Source: Nonomuraea harbinensis
GTDB lineage: Bacteria > Actinomycetota > Actinomycetes > Streptosporangiales > Streptosporangiaceae
NCBI RefSeq assembly: GCF_019396385.1
Contig: NZ_JAHKRN010000029.1
Coordinates: 1 to 64,000, forward strand
Length of the DNA: 64,000 nucleotides
Direction: 5' to 3'
Made by a program: the position numbers and the translations under genes. Positions 24,742-33,016 of the stretch are shown piece by piece (within the stretch, counting starts at the first letter, position 1; every line of letters starts with the position of its first letter). The notes beneath the pieces were generated by a model. The model ran no database searches and was not told the DNA's origin. It saw nothing but the letters and a program-made list of their open reading frames with translations.

Positions 24742-25289
24742 GCACCGGACCGGCCGACGCCCCTGATGATGATGTCGATGACGTCCTCCAGGCTGATCGC
24801 CTTGTGCGCGAGGTGGCCCGCCGTCGCCAGCTCGGCGAGGCCGTGGGCGGTGGACATCAGGGCCATCATCGTGGCCTTGTTGACCGGCCCGTGGTCGGTG
24901 ATGTCGAGGCTGAGCGCGGTCATCACCTCGTCGAGCGCCTTCTCCATCTCCGGATGGTCGCCGGCGGAGAACGCCGAGGCGAAGACGAGCCGGTATTCCT
25001 CGCGATGCGCCACGGCGTACTCGACGTAGCTGCCGTAGAAGGCCCGGAGCCGCTCCTGACGGCCGGCGTGGCGCAGGACGGCGGCGGCGACGTGAGTGCT
25101 GAGGTCGGTGATGACCCGGGCGGCGAGGGCCGCCAGCAGGGCGGTCTTGTCGGTGAAGTGCCGGTAGGGGGCCATCCGCGACAGACCGGCCAGCTCGCCG
25201 ACCGCACGCAACGTCACGGCGTCCAGGCCCTCCTCGCGCAGCAGGCTCAGCGCGCTCTCGATCAGCCGCTTCCTGGTGTCGTCCACCAT
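24717..25289 (-). CDS. TetR family transcriptional regulator
   Basis: 190 residues. The N-terminal helix-turn-helix is standard: LLREEGLDAVTLRAVGELAG then LSRMAPYRHFTDKTALLAAL. The C-terminal domain resembles the TetR_C_33-like group by general pattern only. Divergent from the molybdenum hydroxylase genes; three copies of a near-palindrome in the shared 94-base intergenic region are its probable operators. Inducer unknown, perhaps an aldehyde or heterocycle handled by the neighbouring enzyme. Confidence 0.9.
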   Translation of the reverse strand: MVDDTRKRLIESALSLLREEGLDAVTLRAVGELAGLSRMAPYRHFTDKTALLAALAARVITDLSTHVAAAVLRHAGRQERLRAFYGSYVEYAVAHREEYRLVFASAFSAGDHPEMEKALDEVMTALSLDITDHGPVNKATMMALMSTAHGLAELATAGHLAHKAISLEDVIDIIIRGVGRSGAQPGATRR

Positions 25290-25314
25290 GCGTCCACCCT
25301 CTCACGACCTCCCA

Positions 25315-25374
25315 TGTTGACAACGTCAGCGATGGTAGCTGACACTGTCAACATCCGATGTTGACGGCGTCAGC
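25315..25374. promoter_or_regulatory. Three TetR operators between tetR and molybdenum hydroxylase genes
   Basis: Three copies of a 16-bp element TGTTGAC-NNN-GTCAGC: forward at 25315-25330 and 25359-25374, and inverted at 25338-25353. Each is itself nearly palindromic around GAC-NNN-GTC. The third copy ends directly before the AGGAG ribosome binding site of the oxidoreductase gene. The arrangement predicts tight repression of both divergent transcripts. Confidence 0.8.
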
Positions 25375-25383
25375 AGGAGTGAC

Positions 25384-27894
25384 ATGAAAATCACCATAAA
25401 CGGCGTGCCCACCGAGGCGGACGCCGGCCCGGACGACGTGGTCGTCGACGTCCTACGCGACGGCCTGGGCCTCACCGGGGCCAAAGCGGTCTGCCGTACC
25501 GGAGTCTGCGGAGCGTGCACGATCAAGGTGGACGGAACCCCGCAGGTGAGCTGCCTGCTCCCGGCCACCGCGGTGGAGGGACGGGCCGTCGTCACGGCCG
25601 AAGGGCTCGACCATCCCGTGCAGCGGGCGTTCATGGCCCATGACGGGCTGCAGTGCGGCTACTGCACGCCCGGCTTCGTGGTGGAGGCCGCCGCCTTCGT
25701 CGACGCCTGGCGCGAAGAGCACGGCGACGTCGCGCCGCCGCGCGAGCGGATCGCCGCCGCCATGGCCGGCCATCTGTGCCGCTGCGGAGCGTACGCGGGG
25801 ATCTACGCCGCCATCGAGGCCGCGTGCCGGGGCGAGCACGACTCCGGCACCACGACGCCCGCCCGGGTCGAGGCCGTCGAGAAGGTCACCGGCCGCGCCC
25901 GCTACACCACCGACATCCGGCACGACGGCCAGTGGGAAGGCGTGATCATCCGTTCGACCCGGGCGCACGCGCTGGTCACCTCGGTCGACGTGGACGGGAC
26001 CACGGTCGACCTGCTCCCGCCCGACCGCATCGTCCGCTACGCCGGCCAGCCGATCGCCGCAGTCGCCGCGCCCACGCGCCGCGAGGCGCTGGCCGTCGCG
26101 GAGGCCGCCAGGATCGGCTACGAGCCGCTCCCCGCCGCGCTCGACGACACGCCCGGCGCCCCGCCGGTCTACGACGAGCGGACCAGGAAGAAGGCCCCGT
26201 CCTCCGGGGAAGGGCTCACGCTGCCCGGCGGCTGGAACGGCAACGTACACGGCCCGTTCACCGGGGCGAGCCGGCGCGCCGGCACCGCGGTGAAACGGAT
26301 CGAGGCCGCCCGCCGGCGCGCCGACCCGCTCCTGGTCACCGGGACGTACACCACCGCCGTGCAGGTCCACACGCCGCTGGAGCCGCACGCGTGCGTGGCC
26401 CGATGGGACGAGCGGGGAGACCTCCACCTGCACCTGTCCACCCAGACGGTGGCCATGGCCGCCGAGCGGGCGGCCAAGCGCTGGAAGCTCGACGCGAACC
26501 GGGTCCACGTCGTCGCCGAGCACGTCGGCGGCGGCTTCGGGGCCAAAGCGGGGATCACCGTGGAGACGGTCGCCGCGGTCGAGCTCGCCCGCGCCTGCCG
26601 GGCCCCCGTACGCGTCGTGCTCAGCCGCGCCGAGGAGCTCACCGACGCCGGCAACCGGCCGGGCACCCGGGCCGGGATCGCCCTGCTCGCCGACGAGAAG
26701 GGCGATCTGTCGGCCCTCGCCGTGGACGTGCACGGCCGCGGCGGCGTGTCCGTCGGATCCGCCGTCGCCCTGCACGCCCGCCTCGTGTACGGCACCGCGC
26801 CCCGGCGGCTGCGCGACTTCGACGTCGTCACGAACGAACCGCCCGGCACGCCGTTCCGCGGCCCCGGCGCCCCGCCCCTGCTGTGGGCCCTGGAGCAGGC
26901 CGTCGACGAGATGGCCCACCGCCTGGAGGAGGACCCGATCGCGCTGCGCCGCCGCTGGGACGGCAACCCGAAGCGGCGTGCGCTCTACGACCGGGCGGCG
27001 GAGCTGCCCCTCTGGCGGGACAGGCCGCGCACCGGATCGCAGACGGGCCGCCACCGCCGCGGCGTCGGCGTGGCCGCCGCCAACTGGTTCTACGCGGTCA
27101 GCCCCGGCACCGAGGTCGAGCTGGAGGTCGAGGACGACGTGGTGGTCGCCCGCACCGCCACACAGGACATCGGGACCGGCATCCGCAGCGTCATCGCCGG
27201 CATCCTGCGCGAGGAGCTCGGCCTGCCCGCCGACCGGATCCGCGTCGAGATCGGCAGATCCGGCACCGTGCCGGGACCGGCGTCCCTGGGCAGCCGCACC
27301 ACCACCTCGGTGGCCCCCGCCGCACGCGACGCGGCCCGCCGCCTGCGGGCCCAGGGCATGACTTCCGGCACCAAGGTGGTCGGCAAGCGGCGGCGCGACC
27401 GGGGCGGCTACGTGACCCCGTTCGCAGTGCAGGGCATGGCGATCGGCCGCGGATTCAGCGGCGCCGTCCACGTCACCGAAGTGGAGGTCGACACCCGCAT
27501 GGGCACGGTCAGGCCGCTGCGCGTCTGGGGCGGCATCGCGACCGGCCACATCTACGCCGACAGACCGGCCCGCAACCAGTGCGAGGGCGGCATCATCCAG
27601 GGCATCGGCTACGCCCTGTACGAGGAACGCCACGTCGATCCCACCACCGGAACCGTCCTCACCGCGAACCTGGAGGACTACCGCATCCCCGGCATCGGCG
27701 ACACCCCGGAGATGACCATCCACTTCCACCAGGACGGCTGGGACCACGTCAACGGCCGCGGCGTCGGCCTGGGCGAGGTCTCCACGATCGGCGTGGCCGC
27801 CTCCGTCGCCAACGCCGTGCACAACGCCACCGGCTGGCGCCCCCACGACCTGCCCATCCGCCCCGACCGGCTCCTCGAAGGGATCAGAGCGTGA
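25384..27894 (+). CDS. Molybdenum hydroxylase, fused 2Fe-2S and molybdopterin subunits
   Basis: 836-residue xanthine-dehydrogenase-family enzyme in which two normally separate subunits are joined. Residues 1-150 are the iron-sulfur subunit: plant-ferredoxin-type cluster (Cys37, 42, 45, 57) and second cluster (Cys91, 94, 132, 134). From about 158 the molybdopterin subunit begins (VEAVEKVTGRARYTTDI) and runs to the C-terminus, with GGGFGAK and the terminal GLGE motif whose Glu is the catalytic base. The class matches periplasmic-type aldehyde oxidases (PaoA/PaoC-like) better than true xanthine dehydrogenase, but no twin-arginine signal is present. The AGGAG at 25375-25379 sets the start. The stop overlaps the FAD-subunit start. 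Confidence 0.9.
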   Translation: MKITINGVPTEADAGPDDVVVDVLRDGLGLTGAKAVCRTGVCGACTIKVDGTPQVSCLLPATAVEGRAVVTAEGLDHPVQRAFMAHDGLQCGYCTPGFVVEAAAFVDAWREEHGDVAPPRERIAAAMAGHLCRCGAYAGIYAAIEAACRGEHDSGTTTPARVEAVEKVTGRARYTTDIRHDGQWEGVIIRSTRAHALVTSVDVDGTTVDLLPPDRIVRYAGQPIAAVAAPTRREALAVAEAARIGYEPLPAALDDTPGAPPVYDERTRKKAPSSGEGLTLPGGWNGNVHGPFTGASRRAGTAVKRIEAARRRADPLLVTGTYTTAVQVHTPLEPHACVARWDERGDLHLHLSTQTVAMAAERAAKRWKLDANRVHVVAEHVGGGFGAKAGITVETVAAVELARACRAPVRVVLSRAEELTDAGNRPGTRAGIALLADEKGDLSALAVDVHGRGGVSVGSAVALHARLVYGTAPRRLRDFDVVTNEPPGTPFRGPGAPPLLWALEQAVDEMAHRLEEDPIALRRRWDGNPKRRALYDRAAELPLWRDRPRTGSQTGRHRRGVGVAAANWFYAVSPGTEVELEVEDDVVVARTATQDIGTGIRSVIAGILREELGLPADRIRVEIGRSGTVPGPASLGSRTTTSVAPAARDAARRLRAQGMTSGTKVVGKRRRDRGGYVTPFAVQGMAIGRGFSGAVHVTEVEVDTRMGTVRPLRVWGGIATGHIYADRPARNQCEGGIIQGIGYALYEERHVDPTTGTVLTANLEDYRIPGIGDTPEMTIHFHQDGWDHVNGRGVGLGEVSTIGVAASVANAVHNATGWRPHDLPIRPDRLLEGIRA

Positions 27895-28772
27895 CCATCT
27901 TTGAGAACCCGCCGCACGGCCGGCTCCGCGCGGGCGGCACCGACCTGATGAGCCTGCCGGGCACCGGACCGTACGTGGACCTGCGGGACCTGCCGGGGCC
28001 GTCGGGCGTGACCTGGCAGCCGGACGGCTCCGCCCATATCGGCGCGCTGACCACGATCGCCGAGATCGCCCGCGACGAACGGCTCCGCGCCGCCTACCCC
28101 GCCCTGACCCTCACCGCGGGAGCACTGGCCACACCCCAGATCCGCGCCGTGGCCACCATCGGCGGCAACCTGCTCCAGCGCAACCGCTGCTCGTACTTCC
28201 GCAACCCCGCCTTCTCCTGCCACCAGAACGGCGGCGACTCCTGCCCCGCCCGCGACGGCCTCGGCCTCTACTCCGCGGTGATCGACACCAGCCCGTGCGT
28301 CGCCCCGCACCCGTCGTCGCTGGCGATGGCGCTGCTGGTCTACGCCGCCGAGGTGGAGGTGCACGGGAGGAGCCCCTTCCCGGTCGGCTCGCTGTACGGC
28401 TCGGACCCGACCCGTGACCATCTGCTCGACCCCGGGGAGATCCTCCTGGCGGTCCACCTGCCGCCGCCCGTGGCCGGCGAACGGGCCGCGTACCACCGCG
28501 CCACCAGCCGGTCCGAGGCCGAGTGGCCGCTGGTGGAGGCCGTGGCGCGGGTGACGCCGGACGGCGCGGCGGCCGTGAGCGTCGGAGGCGTCGCCCGCGT
28601 CCCGCTGCGGCTGCCGGAGGTGGAACAGGCTCTCGCCGCGGGGGAGCCCATGGAGGTGGCGGCCGGGCGGGCCGCTTCCCGGTGCGCGCCGACGGCCTCG
28701 AACGGGTACAAGGTCACGCTGCTGACGGCCACGGTGCTGGAGGTGCTGGAACAGGCCACGGCACCCTCCTGA
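27891..28772 (+). CDS. Molybdenum hydroxylase FAD-binding subunit (PaoB-like)
   Basis: 293 residues. FAD pyrophosphate-binding segments are visible: RAGGTDL near residue 13 and ATIGGNLLQ near residue 86. The Cys-rich insert (CSYFRNPAFSC, then DSCPARDG and SPCVAPHPS) matches the extra 4Fe-4S loop of PaoB/YagS-type subunits, which supports the aldehyde-oxidase assignment. The GTG overlaps the stop of the fused subunit by four bases. Transfers electrons from the iron-sulfur clusters to FAD and then to an acceptor. Confidence 0.88.
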   Translation: MTIFENPPHGRLRAGGTDLMSLPGTGPYVDLRDLPGPSGVTWQPDGSAHIGALTTIAEIARDERLRAAYPALTLTAGALATPQIRAVATIGGNLLQRNRCSYFRNPAFSCHQNGGDSCPARDGLGLYSAVIDTSPCVAPHPSSLAMALLVYAAEVEVHGRSPFPVGSLYGSDPTRDHLLDPGEILLAVHLPPPVAGERAAYHRATSRSEAEWPLVEAVARVTPDGAAAVSVGGVARVPLRLPEVEQALAAGEPMEVAAGRAASRCAPTASNGYKVTLLTATVLEVLEQATAPS

Positions 28773-28866
28773 CCAGCGTGTTCGGCCGGGCGGGGGGAAG
28801 GGCTCCTGACCGCGTACGGTGCCGGCGGGAGCGCGACGACCGCGCACGGCCTCGCGCCCCGCTCCG

Positions 28867-29358
28867 CTACCGGTAGTTCGTGAACTGAAGGGCGATGTCG
28901 AGATCCTTGCCCTTGAGCAGGGCGATGATCTCCTGCAGGTCGTCCTTCTTCTTCGAGCTGACCCGCAGCTCCTCGCCCTGGATCTGCGCCTTGACGCCCT
29001 TGGGGCCCTCGTCGCGGATCATCTTCGAGATCTTCTTCGCGTTCTCCTGGTCGATGCCCTCCTTGAGCGCGACCAGCATCTTGTATTCCTTGCCCGACAG
29101 CTTGGGCTCGCCAGCGTCGAGGATCTTCAGGGAGAGGCCGCGCTTGATCACCTTCTCCTTGAACACGTCGAGCGCGGCGCTCGCCCGCTCCTCGCTGTTG
29201 GCCTTGATCTCGATATGCTCCTGACCGGACCAGCTGATGCTCGCCCCCGTACCCTTGAAGTCGAAGCGGTGCCCGATCTCCTTCACGGTCTGGTTGAGCG
29301 CGTTGTCGACCTCCTGCCGGTCGATCTTGCTCACGATGTCGAACGATGAATCGGCCAA
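28867..29358 (-). CDS. yajQ: YajQ family nucleotide-binding protein
   Basis: 163 residues, the length of E. coli YajQ. The start is a TTG at 29358 behind GAGAGGAAG, giving LADSSFDIVSKIDRQEVDNA, the family N-terminus; the frame is open upstream but unlike YajQ. The body contains HRFDFKGTGASI and KVQ-type YajQ strands (GVKAQIQGEELRVSSKKKDD) and ends with the hallmark DIALQFTNYR. Family members bind nucleotides, in some bacteria cyclic di-GMP, and act as regulators or chaperone-like factors. Confidence 0.93.
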   Translation of the reverse strand: MADSSFDIVSKIDRQEVDNALNQTVKEIGHRFDFKGTGASISWSGQEHIEIKANSEERASAALDVFKEKVIKRGLSLKILDAGEPKLSGKEYKMLVALKEGIDQENAKKISKMIRDEGPKGVKAQIQGEELRVSSKKKDDLQEIIALLKGKDLDIALQFTNYR

Positions 29359-29619
29359 AGCACACTTCCTCTCAGCTGCGTCAGCACCAGTGAGCGTCCG
29401 ACTCCGAACGCATCCAGCCCACGAGCCTAGCCAGCATCTCCGCCCGGTGCAGGGTCCGCCTCCGGCCCTGTGGAAAAGCTCCGTGTCGTGGGGCTGACCT
29501 CGGTGGGGTGTCCGCGGGAACGAGGGGGTCGGAGCGAATCGGGACGGGGACAAACTGGTGTCACGTGCACTGCGGAAGTCCGCTATCCTTTTCTCTGTCG
29601 CCGCGAGAGCGGAAGACAC

Positions 29620-29701
29620 GGCAGGTTGCCCGAGTGGCCAAAGGGAGCGGTCTGTAAAACCGTCGGCTCAGCCTACGCAAGTTCGAACCTTGCACCTGCC
29701 A
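29620..29701 (+). tRNA. tRNA-Tyr (anticodon GTA)
   Basis: Class II tRNA. Acceptor GGCAGGT pairs with ACCTGCC (29694-29700), discriminator A. The D arm is CCC/GGG. The anticodon stem GCGGT/ACCGT holds loop CTGTAAA with anticodon GTA. A long variable arm (GGCT/AGCC) is present, and the T arm is GCAAG-TTCGAAC-CTTGC. CCA is not encoded. It borders the accessory island, a common integration site for mobile DNA. Confidence 0.95.
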
Positions 29702-29713
29702 CACCAGCGGGAA

Positions 29714-29750
29714 GAGGCCCGTCACCAGCGGAAACGCGGTGACGGGCCTC
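29714..29750 (+). terminator. Terminator of tRNA-Tyr
   Basis: Perfect 13-bp stem GAGGCCCGTCACC/GGTGACGGGCCTC (29714-29726 and 29738-29750), extended by an inner GCG/CGC stem with a GAAA tetraloop. It lies 12 bases after the tRNA. Confidence 0.85.
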
Positions 29751-30062
29751 TCGCGTTGTGTCCGACTGTCTACGGCGATCACCGGCGTTCTACGGTGTCT
29801 CACGGCCAATACGCGGCCAAGTTGCCGGGCTGCTGCAGTCCGACGGAGTCGCCCTTCCTGATTGCTGCAGGGCTAGTCCCGGGACCCTCGTGTCGTGAGC
29901 ATGGTGCTCCGAGGGGCGATGGAGCCTGGGCAAGGCCGCACATGGCTTGGACAGCAAGTTCGTGTGATGGCTACCGGACCAGTGCGGCATAGTTAGGCGA
30001 TCTTCTTGTTTTCCTCCCTCAGATGAGGGAGGATTTCCGGAAGCTGAGAAAGGAGGCGCCCT
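29751..30062. other. Intergenic stretch at the island boundary
   Basis: About 310 bases without a convincing gene between the tRNA-Tyr terminator and the first island gene. GC content drops towards its end. The only structure seen is a perfect 9-bp inverted repeat, CCTCCCTCA-GA-TGAGGGAGG (30013-30032), 30 bases before the next start, which could be an operator for the XRE protein downstream or an RNA hairpin. No integrase and no duplicate of the tRNA 3' end were found. Confidence 0.6.
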
Positions 30063-30707
30063 ATGCAACGGGTGATCCACCAGGAGCAAGCTGCAATGGA
30101 CCGGCTTGCGCAGATGGGGCTGAACGTCGAGGACGTTCACGCTGCCTTGAAGGCAGGGCAGGGCGAGGCTGCGTCATGGTCCGAAGCGGCTCCCCGGGTG
30201 ATGCCTGGCATGGCCCGCTGGGGTCGGATCAATGAGCATCTGCGAATCCGGACCGGCCGGAAGGGTTGGACCTACGAGAATCCGGGCGGTTTGCCGCTCA
30301 CAATCAGTCCCACAGGTGAGATCGGGATCGTTGCCACGACTGGTGACGTTCAGACGGGTAGCTCCACTGGCCCGGCTCCCACGACGAAGTACGCGAAGGG
30401 CGCGACCTATCAGAAGGTCGTTGAGGACAACGAGCAGTTGCCTCTGTTCTTCGTCGAACCGGAGGTTGGCGCCAAGCTGCACGATGCGGCCGATGCTCCT
30501 CGGGCGACATGGATTCTGCTTTACAGCGTTACTTCGCGTGGCATCGCTGTCGAGCTCTCGCTGCCTGGAAAGATCACCGAGCAAGGGTATGTCAGCTGGT
30601 GGCGGGAGCGGATCCTGATCCCTGCCTTCATCTTCGAGGATGTTTCGCTCGGACACGAGCAGCGCGAGGACGGGCAGGGCTTCGACGTTGCCGTTGAGCG
30701 CCGCTGA
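30063..30707 (+). CDS. Unknown protein paired with XRE-ImmA/IrrE gene
   Basis: 214 residues, family not recognised. ATG behind AGGAGG (30051-30056). It is soluble with no signal or membrane segment. The N-terminal 60 residues are helical (MQRVIHQEQAAMDRLAQMGL), and the rest alternates short strands (GEIGIVATTGDV, ATWILLYSVTSRGIAVELSL) and ends in a Glu-rich tail. Only 25 bases separate it from the XRE-ImmA gene, so the two form an operon. In such pairs the first gene is often the effector or the partner cleaved or regulated by the ImmA-type protein; that role is inference. Codon use is less GC-biased than in the flanking chromosome. Confidence 0.65.
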   Translation: MQRVIHQEQAAMDRLAQMGLNVEDVHAALKAGQGEAASWSEAAPRVMPGMARWGRINEHLRIRTGRKGWTYENPGGLPLTISPTGEIGIVATTGDVQTGSSTGPAPTTKYAKGATYQKVVEDNEQLPLFFVEPEVGAKLHDAADAPRATWILLYSVTSRGIAVELSLPGKITEQGYVSWWRERILIPAFIFEDVSLGHEQREDGQGFDVAVERR

Positions 30708-30732
30708 CGCCCGGTAGGGTAGAGGCGGCATC

Positions 30733-31857
30733 ATGACGAACAGGTACGCAATCACTCCATCGCGCCTCAAGGTGGCTCGCAAGCGGCGAGGCATGACCCT
30801 GGTGCGCTTGGAGCAGATTACAGGGATCACCACTCGCACGCTATCGGAGTATGAGAACGGTAGAGCTCGTGAACGTCAGGTCGCACCTGCGGTCATCGAT
30901 GCGTTGGCCGAGGCTCTAGAAGTTCCTCCTGCATTTCTAACCGCCGCTGAAGTCGAGGAAATCCCGCTAGAGGCGGTAAGTTTCCGTGCACCGAGTAAGC
31001 TGACTGCCGGCCAGCGAGATACAGCTTTGGCGGCCGCTCGCATCGCAATCATGATCAATGAATGGATAGAAGAGCAGTTTCGCCTGCCCTCGCCCGACGT
31101 CCCAACGCTACCCGGTAAAGATCCAGAGTGGTCTGCTGAGCGCGTTAGGGGACAATGGGGCCTTGGCGTCGCGCCCATCAGTAATCTCGTGCATCTACTT
31201 GAGGCGCATGGAGTGCGAGTCTTCTCGCTGGCCGAGGAATGTCTAGAGGTTGATGCATTCTCGTTCTATTGGAAAAGAACCCCGTACGTAATCCTCAACA
31301 CGAGAAAGTCGGGTGAGCGCGGTAGGTTTGATGCCGCACATGAACTGGGGCATCTGGTGCTACACCCGGAGCATGAGATTCCGCATGGCAAGGAGGCGGA
31401 GCAGCAAGCTCAAAGATTCGCTTCAGCCTTTTTGATGCCTGAGCAAGCTGTTCTGGCGCAACGGCTGAACAATGCTACAGTAGACAAGGTCTTGGCTGCC
31501 AAGTCGATATGGAAGGTGTCGGCAATGGCGCTGACCTATCGCCTCCACGAACTGGATCTTGTGACAGAATGGGGCTATCGTAGCCTTGCTACGAATCTCT
31601 CTCGCATGGGCTATAGGAGGGAAGAGATAGGAGGAATTCCAAGAGAGTCCTCCCAGCTCCTCTCCAAGGTCGTGGCCGCGCTGAGAGAGGAAGGTATAAC
31701 ACCGCAACGGATTGCTAAGGATCTGCATATAAGTATGCATGAACTTAGCGATCAGGTGTTTGGCCTCACCCCAGCCACACTAGTGAAGCCTGCTTCGTCT
31801 CCGGGCGAATTCCGGCCGAGTCCGCCGACGCCACCTGCCCTTCGCCTTGTGCATTAG
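30733..31857 (+). CDS. XRE-family regulator with ImmA/IrrE zinc peptidase domain
   Basis: 374 residues. An XRE helix-turn-helix occupies about residues 8-65 (LKVARKRRGMTLVRLEQITG, then TLSEYENGR). A COG2856 (ImmA/IrrE) metallopeptidase domain follows, with HELGH (203-207) in RFDAAHELGHLVLHP and the downstream QRFASAFLMP helix. Such proteins control mobile elements and stress operons by cleaving or relieving a repressor. The C-terminal 90 residues include a second helical repeat (LREEGITPQRIAKDLHISMHEL). Codon use contains many AT-ending codons, a sign of transfer. A strong terminator follows. Confidence 0.88.
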   Translation: MTNRYAITPSRLKVARKRRGMTLVRLEQITGITTRTLSEYENGRARERQVAPAVIDALAEALEVPPAFLTAAEVEEIPLEAVSFRAPSKLTAGQRDTALAAARIAIMINEWIEEQFRLPSPDVPTLPGKDPEWSAERVRGQWGLGVAPISNLVHLLEAHGVRVFSLAEECLEVDAFSFYWKRTPYVILNTRKSGERGRFDAAHELGHLVLHPEHEIPHGKEAEQQAQRFASAFLMPEQAVLAQRLNNATVDKVLAAKSIWKVSAMALTYRLHELDLVTEWGYRSLATNLSRMGYRREEIGGIPRESSQLLSKVVAALREEGITPQRIAKDLHISMHELSDQVFGLTPATLVKPASSPGEFRPSPPTPPALRLVH

Positions 31858-31859
31858 CT

Positions 31860-31898
31860 CGAACGGGGGCTCTGTAGCGACTGCGGAGCCCCCGTTCG
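31860..31898. terminator. Strong hairpin terminator
   Basis: Perfect 13-bp stem CGAACGGGGGCTC/GAGCCCCCGTTCG with a 13-base loop, just after the XRE-ImmA stop and 30 bases before the end of the converging darG. It may serve both genes. Confidence 0.85.
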
Positions 31899-31928
31899 TA
31901 TTGATGTGCCGATGTGGCGGTGCAAAGG

Positions 31929-33005
31929 TTAGGCGCTAATAAGTTCGCGTCCAACTGGTGACTGAAGGCGCTCCAGGGCGCAGCTTACACGGCGGTCGGT
32001 ATATATCCGCCCCTTTCGCTTCGTCCAGGATCGTACGGCCTGTGCAGCCTCGCGGGGTTCCCAAGCTTGCTCTTCGACTGCCACCCAATGTGTGCTGGCA
32101 AGAAGCTCTAGACCATAAGGGCCTTCAAAGCCCTTTATAAATGCGAGGACGGTATCTACTATCGTTCTTTCCTTGCTGGAGTCCCGCTCGCTTAGATATC
32201 TATCGAGCTCGCTAGCTGCGAGATTAGTTAGGGCGATTGGTGTTTGCTCTAGAACTCGATCTGATCCGTCGCCGAAACCCTTTAGATACGCACCTTCCAT
32301 GTTCTGGACAAGATGGCGGACCTTTTCGCTGTATGGCCCGTATCGACCTGGCTCGAAATCGAGGGTAAGCCGCGGTTCCAAAACATTAGCGAAGTACATC
32401 AGCTTCTGTATTTCGAGGTGGGATGCCCCGCTGGGATCTTCCCAGGGCTCCATTGCCTGGCGTTGCTGCACGTAACGTCGTAGAAGGTCCAGTAGCATCG
32501 CTCGCCCCCACGTCATACGTAGCTTTATTGGCGCGTCAACTTCACGATGTGCTGAGGATGGTGCGTAGATGTGCACAGTGACATCTGGCATATCGGAGAA
32601 TGCATCACGCAAGCGAGGCTCGACATCTTTCCAGTCGAGCCCTCCGTTGCCGACGCCCAGAGGTGGAATAGCTACTGACTTGATTCCGTGCTCTCTGATG
32701 ACGTGTTTGAGGTCGGTAAGACCTGCATCGATGTATTCAAGTCGAGATGGGGAACGCCAGTGTTTCTTGGTTGGAAAATTTATGATGAATCTCGGGCCAC
32801 TTAGTTGCTCGGTTGGCACTACGAACATCCGGCCGATTTGAACTTCGCCATGTCGACATGCTTTCGCATAGGCTTGAAACATGTTCGGGTAGCGCCTTTT
32901 GAATTGCAAGGCGATACCTTTACCCATCACGCCCACGCAATTTACTGTATTGACCAAGGCGTCAACCTCAGCCGCTAGCAGGTCACCCTGCGCGTCTACG
33001 ATCAT
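31929..33005 (-). CDS. darG: DarG macrodomain antitoxin (DNA ADP-ribosyl glycohydrolase)
   Basis: 358 residues. The N-terminal macrodomain (1-150) removes ADP-ribose from thymidine in DNA; it has VDALVNTVNCVGVMGKG (14-30), the NFPTKKHWRSPS loop with Lys80 at the position of the catalytic lysine of Thermus DarG, and IPPLGVGNGGLDW (113-125). Residues 165-355 form the second domain, which in DarG blocks the toxin directly (LEIQKLMYFANVLEPRL, then FEPGRYGPYSEKVRHL). Full length. It starts 11 bases after the darT stop. Codon use is AT-rich compared with neighbours. Confidence 0.93.
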   Translation of the reverse strand: MIVDAQGDLLAAEVDALVNTVNCVGVMGKGIALQFKRRYPNMFQAYAKACRHGEVQIGRMFVVPTEQLSGPRFIINFPTKKHWRSPSRLEYIDAGLTDLKHVIREHGIKSVAIPPLGVGNGGLDWKDVEPRLRDAFSDMPDVTVHIYAPSSAHREVDAPIKLRMTWGRAMLLDLLRRYVQQRQAMEPWEDPSGASHLEIQKLMYFANVLEPRLTLDFEPGRYGPYSEKVRHLVQNMEGAYLKGFGDGSDRVLEQTPIALTNLAASELDRYLSERDSSKERTIVDTVLAFIKGFEGPYGLELLASTHWVAVEEQAWEPREAAQAVRSWTKRKGRIYTDRRVSCALERLQSPVGRELISA

Positions 33006-33016
33006 GACAGTCCGCC

